From: JANRKT01 sp033763355
GTDB taxonomy: Bacteria; Bacteroidota; Bacteroidia; Chitinophagales; Chitinophagaceae
Assembly (NCBI GenBank): GCA_033763355.1
Contig: JANRKT010000222.1
Span: 1 to 19,613, forward strand
Direction of reading: 5' to 3'
Length of the DNA stretch: 19,613 nt
Shown piece after piece: positions 7,817 to 14,427 of the stretch. Within the stretch, counting starts at the first letter, position 1; each line of letters starts with the position of its first letter. The notes below the pieces were generated by a model. The model did no database searches and was not told the origin of the DNA. It saw only the letters and a list, made by a program, of their open reading frames with translations. Position numbers and translations under genes: made by a program.

Positions 7817-9142
7817 ATGTTTGAAAATTTAAGCGAAAAGCTGGAGTCGGCGTTTAAGCTGTTAAAAGGCGAAGGACGGATTACGGAACTGAACATTGCC
7901 AATTCAGTCAAGGAAATACGCCGTGCATTGGTTGATGCTGACGTAAATTATAAAATTGCCAAAGAGTTTACTGATAAAGTAAAGGATAAGGCCCTTGGCG
8001 AAAAAGTAATCAATGCCATCAGCCCAGGGCAGCTGATGGTAAAGATTGTAAAAGATGAACTGACTGAATTAATGGGTGGCGCCGAAAGCACATTCAATGC
8101 CAATGGCAACCCGGCGGTGATACTGATTGCGGGTTTACAGGGTAGCGGTAAAACCACCTTCAGCGGTAAGCTGGCCAATTATCTTAAAACGCAGAAGGCA
8201 AAATCTCCGTTGCTTGTTGCAGCCGACATTTACAGGCCTGCAGCTATTGACCAGTTAAAAGTATTGGGTGAACAGGTAAACGTGGATGTTTATAGCGAAC
8301 CTGAAAACAAAGATGCCGTTGCCATAGCCCAAAACGCCATTAAAGAAGCAAAAGCAAAAAATAAGAACGTTGTTATTATAGATACCGCCGGCCGCCTTGC
8401 CATTGATGAAGTGATGATGACCGAGGTGGCAAATATCAAATCAGCTGTCAATCCGCAGGAAATTTTATTTGTGGTGGATTCAATGACGGGCCAGGATGCA
8501 GTGAACACTGCGAGGGCATTTAACGACCGGCTTGACTTTAGCGGAGTGGTGCTTACCAAATTAGATGGCGATACAAGGGGTGGTGCTGCATTATCTATTA
8601 AATACACCGTACAAAAACCCATAAAGTTTGTAAGCAGGGGAGAGAAGTTAGATACACTTGATGTTTTTTACCCCGACCGTATGGCACAGCGCATACTGGG
8701 CATGGGAGATATTACTACATTGGTTGAAAAGGCGCAGGCTCAATTTGATGAAGAGCAGGCCAGGAAACTGGAAAAAAAGATACGCAAGAATCAGTTTGAT
8801 TTCCAGGATTTTTACAACCAGTTGCAGCAAATCAAGAAAATGGGTAACCTTAAGGACCTGATGGGGATGATACCCGGTGTGGGTAAAGCCATGAAGGATA
8901 TTGACATCAGTGATGATGCCTTTAAAGGCGTAGAAGCCATAATAAGCTCAATGACCCCCTTTGAAAGGGAAAACCCCGATAGTATTGATATGAGCAGGAA
9001 AAAGCGCATTGCAAAGGGATGCGGTAAGGATATAAGCGACGTAAACCAGTTTATGAAGCAGTTTGACCAGATGCGCCAGATGATGAAAAATATGAATAAA
9101 ATGCCTGCAGGAGGCCGGATGGGGTTCGGAAAAAGGGTATAA
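7817..9142 (+). CDS. ffh: Signal recognition particle GTPase Ffh
   Basis: Ffh binds 4.5S RNA and signal sequences and delivers ribosomes to FtsY at the membrane. The 441 residues show the full NG-M layout. The N domain is at 1-95. The GTPase domain has the P-loop GLQGSGKTT (106-114), the DIYRPAA box (137-143), DTAGR (189-193) and TKLDG (247-251). The methionine-rich M domain runs from about 300 to the end, with GMIPGVGKAM, the RNA-binding SRKKRIAKGCG and a Met-rich tail. The length is typical of the family. The start ATG 7817 gives the usual MFENLSEKLE. It lies 14 bp beyond the rpoD terminator, so it needs its own promoter. The SRP RNA gene is not in the window. Confidence 0.97.
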   Translation: MFENLSEKLESAFKLLKGEGRITELNIANSVKEIRRALVDADVNYKIAKEFTDKVKDKALGEKVINAISPGQLMVKIVKDELTELMGGAESTFNANGNPAVILIAGLQGSGKTTFSGKLANYLKTQKAKSPLLVAADIYRPAAIDQLKVLGEQVNVDVYSEPENKDAVAIAQNAIKEAKAKNKNVVIIDTAGRLAIDEVMMTEVANIKSAVNPQEILFVVDSMTGQDAVNTARAFNDRLDFSGVVLTKLDGDTRGGAALSIKYTVQKPIKFVSRGEKLDTLDVFYPDRMAQRILGMGDITTLVEKAQAQFDEEQARKLEKKIRKNQFDFQDFYNQLQQIKKMGNLKDLMGMIPGVGKAMKDIDISDDAFKGVEAIISSMTPFERENPDSIDMSRKKRIAKGCGKDISDVNQFMKQFDQMRQMMKNMNKMPAGGRMGFGKRV

Positions 9143-9171
9143 AATTTAAAAAATGGTTTGTACTTTTGATT

Positions 9172-9203
9172 TTTGATAATTTAATTTGCATTACTTAATT
9201 TCG
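9172..9203 (+). promoter_or_regulatory. Candidate rpsP promoter (TTTG-N20-TAATTTCG)
   Basis: TTTG at 9172-9175 is followed after exactly 20 nt by TAATTTCG at 9196-9203, a one-mismatch TAnnTTTG element. The spacing fits the Bacteroidota -33/-7 arrangement. Transcription would start near 9209, giving a leader of about 54 nt. A further exact -7 match, TACTTTTG, stands at 9161-9168 without a spaced TTTG. Confidence 0.5.
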
Positions 9204-9262
9204 CACACTCATTTAAACTCTAAACCTTATTATTCACAACCCACAAAAAATTTCTATTTTTT

Positions 9263-9709
9263 ATGGCTGTTAAAATCAGACTCCAGCGTCATGGGAGTAA
9301 GAAGCGACCCTTCTATTTCATTGTGGTAGCCGATGCCCGTTCACCCAGAGATGGAAAATTCATTCAAAAGATCGGCAGTTACAATCCCCTTACAGTTCCG
9401 GCAACAATTCAGATTGACCGCCAGAAGGCGCTTGAATGGCTGCACAAAGGTGCACAGCCAACTGATACTGTCCGCAGGATCCTTTCATTTAAAGGCGTAT
9501 TGTACCTGAAGCACCTTTTACGCGGTGTTACACTTGGCTTGTTTGATGAAGCTACAGCCATGATCAAATTCCAGAAATGGCATGAAGAGCATGAATCAAG
9601 GATCAGGCAACGCCAGGAAGAAGCCGCTAAAGCTCGCAGGTCAAGAAGACCGGGCGGAGGGCCTCCCCGCAGAAACGAAAGAAGGCAAGGTGAATCAAAA
9701 CCGGAATAA
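9263..9709 (+). CDS. rpsP: 30S ribosomal protein S16
   Basis: S16 is a small-subunit assembly protein that binds 16S rRNA. The first ~85 residues are canonical: MAVKIRLQRHGSKKRPFYFIV, VADARSPRDGKFIQKIGSYNP and the segment PTDTVRRIL. The usual bacterial length is about 80-90 residues. Here a further ~60 residues follow, ending in an Arg/Gln/Glu-rich tail (about 110-148) with RRPGGGPPRRNERR, likely disordered and RNA-contacting. A C-terminal extension is known in Bacteroidota S16. The gene precedes rimM, as is common in bacteria, but trmD and rplS do not follow. An intrinsic terminator lies in the 93-bp gap to rimM. Confidence 0.96.
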   Translation: MAVKIRLQRHGSKKRPFYFIVVADARSPRDGKFIQKIGSYNPLTVPATIQIDRQKALEWLHKGAQPTDTVRRILSFKGVLYLKHLLRGVTLGLFDEATAMIKFQKWHEEHESRIRQRQEEAAKARRSRRPGGGPPRRNERRQGESKPE

Positions 9710-9729
9710 GATTTGTGCAAATAATTTTC

Positions 9730-9760
9730 AAAGCCCTGGTTATGCGGGGCTTTTTTATTT
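9730..9760 (+). terminator. Intrinsic terminator between rpsP and rimM
   Basis: AAAGCCC (9730-9736) pairs with GGGCTTT (9747-9753), and a T-G pair can be added inside. The stem runs into a tract of six T residues and then ATTTT. It should end most rpsP transcripts before rimM or let only a fraction through. Confidence 0.75.
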
Positions 9761-9790
9761 TGGCCCATATAAGATGTTGTCTTCTCAGGG

Positions 9791-9798
9791 TAAATTTG
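9791..9798 (+). promoter_or_regulatory. Candidate rimM -7 element (TAAATTTG)
   Basis: TAAATTTG is an exact TAnnTTTG match ending 4 nt before the rimM ATG at 9803. With the usual distance from the -7 box, transcription would start at or next to the A of the ATG, giving a leaderless mRNA. No well-spaced TTTG is visible upstream. Confidence 0.33.
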
Positions 9799-9802
9799 GC
9801 AA

Positions 9803-10318
9803 ATGAAGAATTATATAGCCATAGGAAAACTGGCGGCCGTATTCGGTGTAAATGGCGAAATGGTGCTGCGGCACAACCTTGGCAAAAAAACCGGGTTCAG
9901 GGGACTGGAAGTAATTTTTATAGAAGAGTTTACTGATTCTTTTCTTCCTTATTTTATAGAAGCCGCTAAAATAAAAAGCGAAACTGAAGTGCTGGTAAAA
10001 ATTGAAGGGGTAAACAACCGTGAAGAAGCCCTGAAATTATTGCAGAAACAGGTATGGCTGCTGGAAGAAGACTTTAAAAAATATGCAGCCAAAGATGCAC
10101 CCATATCCCTGCTCGGTTTTCATGTCATAAACCAAAAGGAAGATATTGGCGAAGTTGCAGAAGTTATTGAACAGCCTATGCAGGTATTGCTTAAACTTTT
10201 TTATAAAGAAAAAGAAGTGCTTATCCCCCTGAATGAACAGACCCTTGATAAAGTTGATAAAAGAAACCGAAAAGTGCATGTGAATTTACCGGATGGGTTG
10301 CTGGAAATATACCAGTGA
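9803..10318 (+). CDS. rimM: Ribosome maturation factor RimM
   Basis: RimM helps mature the head of the 30S subunit and binds S19. The 171-residue product has the two expected domains. The N-terminal RimM barrel starts KNYIAIGKLAAVFGVNGEMVL, split by a conserved G-V-G/N-G-E turn, and includes VNNREEALKLLQKQVWL (about 67-83). A C-terminal PRC-type barrel (about 95-168) contains LLGFHVI and EKEVLIPLNEQTLDKVD, ending DLPDGLL-like as NLPDGLLEIYQ. Length is normal. The gene is separated from rpsP by a terminator, so it is probably expressed in part from its own promoter. It converges with the unknown gene at 10321; only 2 bp lie between the stop codons. Confidence 0.95.
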   Translation: MKNYIAIGKLAAVFGVNGEMVLRHNLGKKTGFRGLEVIFIEEFTDSFLPYFIEAAKIKSETEVLVKIEGVNNREEALKLLQKQVWLLEEDFKKYAAKDAPISLLGFHVINQKEDIGEVAEVIEQPMQVLLKLFYKEKEVLIPLNEQTLDKVDKRNRKVHVNLPDGLLEIYQ

Positions 10319-10341
10319 TTTTATTTCCCGTAAATAAAATC
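10317..10341. terminator. AT-rich hairpin spanning both convergent stop codons
   Basis: GATTTTATTT (10317-10326) and AAATAAAATC (10332-10341) form a perfect 10-bp stem with loop CCCGT. The stop codons of rimM and of the convergent unknown gene both lie in it. The stem is weak in GC, but its 3' arm has A/U-rich flanks; a bidirectional terminator is possible though not certain. Confidence 0.35.
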
Positions 10342-10797
10342 CGCCATCAGTTTTATCCTGAAGTAAAGGTTGCTGAGTTTAATGGCAATATTGTTTTTTA
10401 TTTTTTCAACACTGCCGCCGTTCATCTTTTTAATGTTTTTCATTTCCTGTATTTTCTCATCTATCTTATCCATTAGTTTTTCAGCGGTCCACCCCATGTA
10501 GCGTTTGTTCCTTTCGTCATGAATGTGCTTTGCTTCCAGTTTCCCCTCCTTTAATTTTTTAAAATTAAAATTCTGTTTGATGGCATTGCGGTAAGCGTCA
10601 TTTCCAAGCAGGTCAATGATCTTGTCATACGATACCTGGTTTATAAAACCATTGCGGAACACATTCAGGTTATCCCTTAGTTCAATGATGATTTGTTTTT
10701 TAAGTACGTCATTGGTTTCTGATTTCCTGTGCAAAAAACCAATGAGCTGTTGTAAAGGGTTAACGGTAGAACTGAGCCATTGCCATGACCAGGCCAT
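10321..10797 (-). CDS. Hypothetical protein, helical and lysine-rich
   Basis: I do not recognise this 158-residue protein. It has no signal peptide or membrane helix, is strongly helical by composition, and is rich in Lys, Asn and Ile. Notable stretches are VLKKQIIIELRDNLNVF (about 31-47), KLEAKHIHDERNKRYMGWTAEKLMDKIDEKI in its middle (split around residue 100), and a C-terminal amphipathic helix. It starts at ATG 10797 and lies back to back with dinB, with 64 bp between the two starts. A TATCTTTC string on the minus strand (10822-10815) may be its -7 element. Nothing in the sequence shows whether it is functionally tied to dinB. It is a real gene on the evidence of frame length and position. 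Confidence 0.62.
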   Translation of the reverse strand: MAWSWQWLSSTVNPLQQLIGFLHRKSETNDVLKKQIIIELRDNLNVFRNGFINQVSYDKIIDLLGNDAYRNAIKQNFNFKKLKEGKLEAKHIHDERNKRYMGWTAEKLMDKIDEKIQEMKNIKKMNGGSVEKIKNNIAIKLSNLYFRIKLMADFIYGK

Positions 10798-10846
10798 AGT
10801 TTTATTTTTATCAGGAAAGATAGCAATTTCCCGATGGCAGCGGATT

Positions 10847-10860
10847 CTGTAATTTTACAG
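10847..10860. promoter_or_regulatory. Palindrome CTGTAATTTTACAG at the dinB start
   Basis: CTGTAA and TTACAG form a perfect 6-2-6 inverted repeat ending one base before the dinB ATG. It overlaps TAATTTTA, a one-mismatch -7 element placed 4 nt from the ATG. A dyad in this place could be a repressor operator. It resembles the CTGT-N8-ACAG LexA box of enterobacteria but has six inner bases instead of eight. Confidence 0.4.
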
Positions 10861-10861
10861 T

Positions 10862-12010
10862 ATGCAGGAACGGCAAAGGATTATAGCGCATTTTGACCTT
10901 GATGCTTTCTTCGTATCAGTTGAGTGCCTTAACGATGTTACATTAAAAGGCAAGCCCCTTATTGTGGGCGGAAGCAGGGAAAGGGGGGTGGTGGCTGCAT
11001 GCAGCTATGAAGCACGCAAATATGGTATTCATTCTGCCATGCCCATGCACAGGGCCATGCAGCTTTGCCCGCATGCCACGGTTGTAAAAGGCAGCCGCGG
11101 CGAGTACAGTAAATTCTCCCGCTGGGTTACGGAAATTATAGCAGCCAGGGCGCCATTGTTTGAAAAAGCATCAATCGATGAATTCTATCTTGACCTCACA
11201 GGGATGGATAAATACTTTGAGCCTTATCAATGGACGATTGATTTGCGGCAGGAGATTATTGACAAGACGCAGTTGCCGATATCCTTCGGACTGGCATCAA
11301 ACAAACTTGTTGCAAAAATTGTAACAAATGAAGCAAAGCCCAATGGCTATCTCTGCGTACCTTTCGGGAAGGAAAAAGAATTTCTTGCGCCGCTGCCGGT
11401 AAGTAAAATTCCGGGTGTGGGAGAATCCACCTATAAAACTTTATTGCAGTCTGGTATAAAAACCATCAGTGACATCAGCGCAAGAAGTGTTGAAGAGATG
11501 GAGAAATTCTTTGGCAAATACGGCGCTGACCTCTGGTATAAATCACAGGGCATACATGACGGGGAAGTTGTACCTTACCATGAAGCCAAATCAGTTTCAA
11601 CAGAAAATACTTTTGAAGAAAACACAAATGATATGGATTTCCTGATGAGCGAACTGGTAAGGATGACAGAAAAGATTGCATATGAATTAAGACAGGACAA
11701 TAAGATGGCAGGATGTATTGCTGTAAAAATCAGGTACCCGGATTTTGAAACCACTTCACGCCAAACCACCATACCTTATACCTTTTATGACGACGAACTG
11801 ATACCCAAAGCCAAAGACCTTTTTCACAAACTGTACAGGAAAGGAGAGAAGATACGCCTGATGGGCGTTCGCTTAAGCGAACTGACTGATGAGGCGCTGC
11901 AGACCAACCTTTTCAGTAACGTGGAAAAAAAGGCCGGTTTATACAAAGCCATTGACGGGGTGAAAGACCGCTTTGGCAAGTATGCAATCACTAAAGGCGG
12001 CGCTTTATAA
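10862..12010 (+). CDS. dinB: DNA polymerase IV (Y family), DinB
   Basis: This is an error-prone translesion polymerase. The 382 residues contain the palm motif AHFDLDAFFVSVE with metal ligand D12 and steric-gate F17, the fingers motif YEARKYGIHSAMP, and the second catalytic site SIDEFYLDLT with D106 and E107. The thumb helix-hairpin-helix is KIPGVGESTYKTL (about 179-192), and a little-finger domain covers about 240-350. Near the C-terminus QTNLF fits the sliding-clamp-binding pattern QxxLF. It is followed by KKAGLYKAIDGVKDRFG, a tail common in Bacteroidota Pol IV. Length is normal. The ATG at 10862 is preferred because the family starts about ten residues before the first aspartate. Control may run through the palindrome at the start. 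Confidence 0.96.
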   Translation: MQERQRIIAHFDLDAFFVSVECLNDVTLKGKPLIVGGSRERGVVAACSYEARKYGIHSAMPMHRAMQLCPHATVVKGSRGEYSKFSRWVTEIIAARAPLFEKASIDEFYLDLTGMDKYFEPYQWTIDLRQEIIDKTQLPISFGLASNKLVAKIVTNEAKPNGYLCVPFGKEKEFLAPLPVSKIPGVGESTYKTLLQSGIKTISDISARSVEEMEKFFGKYGADLWYKSQGIHDGEVVPYHEAKSVSTENTFEENTNDMDFLMSELVRMTEKIAYELRQDNKMAGCIAVKIRYPDFETTSRQTTIPYTFYDDELIPKAKDLFHKLYRKGEKIRLMGVRLSELTDEALQTNLFSNVEKKAGLYKAIDGVKDRFGKYAITKGGAL

Positions 12011-12030
12011 TTTTTTTATACTTTATAAAG
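12003..12030. repeat. Inverted repeat between dinB and the peroxiredoxin gene
   Basis: CTTTATAA (12003-12010, containing the dinB stop) is repeated inverted as TTATAAAG (12023-12030), and CTTTATAAAG at 12021-12030 is itself a palindrome. It may act as a weak 3' hairpin for dinB or as an operator for the peroxiredoxin gene 60 bp further on. AT-rich sequence makes chance likely. Confidence 0.25.
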
Positions 12031-12089
12031 ACACCGCAACATGGTTAACCTTAATAAACATTTTTTACCAACTATTAAAACCATTTACT

Positions 12090-12725
12090 ATGAGTTTAAG
12101 ATTAGGAGACATTGCGCCAAACTTTAAAGCGCAAACCACCGCCGGGGAAATTGATTTTTATGAATACCTGGGAAACGGATGGGGTATTCTTTTTTCTCAC
12201 CCCGCTGATTTTACACCAGTTTGCACAACCGAACTGGGCAAAACTGCATTGCTAATGGAGGAATTTGCCAAGCGTAATGTAAAAGTACTGGCTGTAAGCG
12301 TTGATCCGCTGGATAAACACATGGGATGGATCAATGACATCAACGAAACACAAAAATGTAATGTGAATTTTCCCATTATCGCAGACCCCAACCGGGAGGT
12401 ATCATCATTGTATGATATGATTCATCCGAATGCATCGGAAAACTTTACTGTCCGCTCCTTGTTCGTGATAGGGCCGGATAAGAAAGTAAAGCTCATGATT
12501 ACTTACCCGCAGTCAACAGGCCGCAATTTTGTGGAAGTGCTCAGGGTAATAGATTCACTGCAGCTTACAGCCAATTTCAGCGTATCCACGCCAGCTGACT
12601 GGAAGCATGGAGAAGATGTGATTGTAGTTCCGGCCATTGCAACGGAAGATGCCGTAAAGAAATTCCCCAAGGGGTTAAAAATTGTAAAGCCTTATTTAAG
12701 GTACACACCACAGCCGAATTTATAA
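12090..12725 (+). CDS. Peroxiredoxin, 1-Cys Prx6 family
   Basis: The protein reduces hydrogen peroxide and alkyl hydroperoxides with a single peroxidatic cysteine. From ATG 12090 it has 211 residues, the usual Prx6 length, and starts MSLRLGDIAPNF. An upstream in-frame ATG at 11973 would place 39 foreign residues before the fold, inside dinB, and is rejected. The active site is HPADFTPVCTTELG with Cp at C45, T42 and the conserved P43 in PVCT. C90 in NETQKCNV matches the non-catalytic second cysteine seen in Prx6 proteins. The C-terminal dimerisation domain includes WKHGEDVIVVPAI and KPYLRYTPQP, the latter a Prx6 hallmark. It is cytosolic and stands alone, with a strong terminator after it. There is no neighbouring reductase or OxyR gene. 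Confidence 0.94.
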   Translation: MSLRLGDIAPNFKAQTTAGEIDFYEYLGNGWGILFSHPADFTPVCTTELGKTALLMEEFAKRNVKVLAVSVDPLDKHMGWINDINETQKCNVNFPIIADPNREVSSLYDMIHPNASENFTVRSLFVIGPDKKVKLMITYPQSTGRNFVEVLRVIDSLQLTANFSVSTPADWKHGEDVIVVPAIATEDAVKKFPKGLKIVKPYLRYTPQPNL

Positions 12726-12747
12726 GTTTGTAACCAAAGATGATTTG

Positions 12748-12779
12748 AACCCTGGAGTGATTGCTTCAGGGTTTTTTAT
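12748..12779 (+). terminator. Intrinsic terminator after the peroxiredoxin gene
   Basis: AACCCTGGAG (12748-12757) pairs with CTTCAGGGTT (12764-12773), with one G-U pair and a 6-nt loop, and is followed by TTTTTATT. It overlaps the stop codon of the convergent RluA-type gene. The minus-strand side has no T-tract, so it works in the plus direction only. Confidence 0.85.
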
Positions 12780-13492
12780 TGTTTCCATTTTCGCAATTGC
12801 TGCAGCAATGCCCGGAGGTCCTTTGGGAGGGGCGCTTCAGGGCAGTGTAATTTTCCGCTTTCATCTTTAAAATGCAGTTGCCACGAATGTAACCCCAGCC
12901 TTTGCAGCAATGGCCTTTCTTCTTCCTGTTTTGATAATTTGAATTTTCTTTTCAATGAAGAAAGATAAACAGGTTGCCCTGTTCCGTACAGTTCATCGCA
13001 GGCTATGGGGTTGCCCAGGTGCTGCATGTGCACCCTTATCTGGTGTGTCCTCCCGGTTTCAATCTGGAACTGCACAAGACTGTATAAACTGAAATCTTCA
13101 AGTACTTCGTAATGCGTTACCGAAGGCTTTCCTTTTGCTGTGGTAACCATCCTGCCTTTTTTTACAGGGTGTTCAGCTATGGGCACATCAATCGTACCTT
13201 TTTTATCCGGCAAACTCCCATGAACTAGGCCCAGGTAAATTTTGACTGCTTCCCTGTTTTCAAACAATTGTGAATAGTAGCGGTGCGCTGTTTCATTTTT
13301 TGCAAAAAGAATAATGCCGCTGGTGTCCCTGTCCAGCCGGTGAACAATAAATATCCTTCCGTATTTGTTCTCCAGTATTTTTTTCAGCGAAGGAAGTTTG
13401 TCATCAAAACGGTCAGGAACCGTAAGCAGGCCTGCGGGTTTATTGACAACAATAAAATTTTCTGTTTCTGAAATTATCTCCGGCTGAAACAT
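12776..13492 (-). CDS. RluA-family pseudouridine synthase
   Basis: The enzyme isomerises uridine to pseudouridine in rRNA or tRNA. The 238 residues hold the RluA catalytic motif HRLDRDTSGI, with the nucleophile D54, the entry motif FIVVNKPAGLLTVP (13-26), and ETGRTHQIRVHMQHLGNPI in the second half. There is no N-terminal S4 domain, so it resembles short RluA/RluC-like forms rather than RluD. The target uridine cannot be predicted. Its start lies 5 bp after the stop of the methyltransferase gene, so the two are almost certainly co-transcribed and perhaps translationally coupled. It converges on the peroxiredoxin gene. Confidence 0.93.
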   Translation of the reverse strand: MFQPEIISETENFIVVNKPAGLLTVPDRFDDKLPSLKKILENKYGRIFIVHRLDRDTSGIILFAKNETAHRYYSQLFENREAVKIYLGLVHGSLPDKKGTIDVPIAEHPVKKGRMVTTAKGKPSVTHYEVLEDFSLYSLVQFQIETGRTHQIRVHMQHLGNPIACDELYGTGQPVYLSSLKRKFKLSKQEEERPLLQRLGLHSWQLHFKDESGKLHCPEAPLPKDLRALLQQLRKWKQ

Positions 13493-13497
13493 GTCAT

Positions 13498-14394
13498 TTA
13501 TTTTGGCCTTGTTATAAATGTAAGGTTACTGCCAATTTTCAGACGGCGGTGTATGAGCCGTGTGATAAATGAATTGTCTGATACGGGGTCTTTCCTGCTG
13601 TAGGTGTAATGTTCCAGTACTTCGTAATGGTTTTTTTTCAGCAGGTAAAGCATGCTGGGTATGGTGGGCTCAAACAAATGATCTGGTGTGCGTGAAGGAT
13701 CTTTCCATGAAGAAGAAAACTGCTTTTTCAGTTTTAATTTATAAAGCATGTATTTCAACTTTTGGGATATTGAAAATTTATGGGGTACATTAATTACCAG
13801 TATCCCTTTGCTTTCCAGCAATAACTTTGCTTTTTGTAACCATGTATTCGGATCAGGTACATGCTCCAGTACATGACTCATGTGTATAAGTGAGAATTTA
13901 ACAGGGGAACTGAAGTTGTCAAACTGTTCAACAAAAACTTTTATCCCGGTTTGCTTTTCCACAAATGCCGCCATTTGCTCAGATACATCAAGGCCTGCAG
14001 CCTCCTTGTACAAAGATTTTGCTGCATAGAGGAATGTGCCCATGCCGCTGCCCACATCAAGTACCGCTGTTTTCAATACATCATATTTGCTGATGTAATT
14101 GATCTCTTTCTTAAACATTTCAACAGATGACTCCCTTATACTTGTAACATCACTCAATACAATATTATCAGCATACTGGTAATAAGAAGCATAGGCGGCA
14201 TCAATAAAATGCTGGTCGTATTTTGGCCGGGGCGACTGATAAATGAGTTTGCAGTTACTGCACAACACATAAGTGTATTGCAGTTCACTCCCGAATTTCT
14301 CATACAGTTTAAAATCCCCTGACCCGCAAAAAGGGCAGTTTACTTTTTCCCATTCGTAGGGCACATATGGTTTTGACTTTACAGCCTGAGGCAT
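13498..14394 (-). CDS. Zinc-ribbon class I SAM methyltransferase
   Basis: The 298-residue product starts with a treble-clef or zinc-ribbon-like segment, CPFCG (C20, C23) and CSNC (C45, C48), followed by YQSPRP. The Rossmann-fold methyltransferase shows motif I VLDVGSGMGTFL (111-122), an acidic residue after strand 2 in AGLDVSEQM (D136), and HVLEHVPDP (175-182), typical of the Methyltransf_11/23 group. Related proteins with this N-terminal cysteine cluster occur in surface-polysaccharide biosynthesis as well as in small-molecule modification. Its placement between two pseudouridine synthase genes (33 bp and 5 bp gaps) hints at RNA but does not prove it. No membrane helix is present. Substrate unknown. 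Confidence 0.85.
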   Translation of the reverse strand: MPQAVKSKPYVPYEWEKVNCPFCGSGDFKLYEKFGSELQYTYVLCSNCKLIYQSPRPKYDQHFIDAAYASYYQYADNIVLSDVTSIRESSVEMFKKEINYISKYDVLKTAVLDVGSGMGTFLYAAKSLYKEAAGLDVSEQMAAFVEKQTGIKVFVEQFDNFSSPVKFSLIHMSHVLEHVPDPNTWLQKAKLLLESKGILVINVPHKFSISQKLKYMLYKLKLKKQFSSSWKDPSRTPDHLFEPTIPSMLYLLKKNHYEVLEHYTYSRKDPVSDNSFITRLIHRRLKIGSNLTFITRPK

Positions 14395-14427
14395 TTTTTA
14401 TGATGTGATGGGATGAGTATAAATAGG

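Noticed and set aside
12043..12050. GGTTAACC palindrome upstream of the peroxiredoxin gene
   Set aside because: A single 8-bp palindrome is frequent by chance and has no second copy nearby.
11973..12089. Upstream start for the peroxiredoxin
   Set aside because: It would add 39 residues from within dinB. The Prx6 family starts at MSLRLGDIAPNF, ATG 12090.
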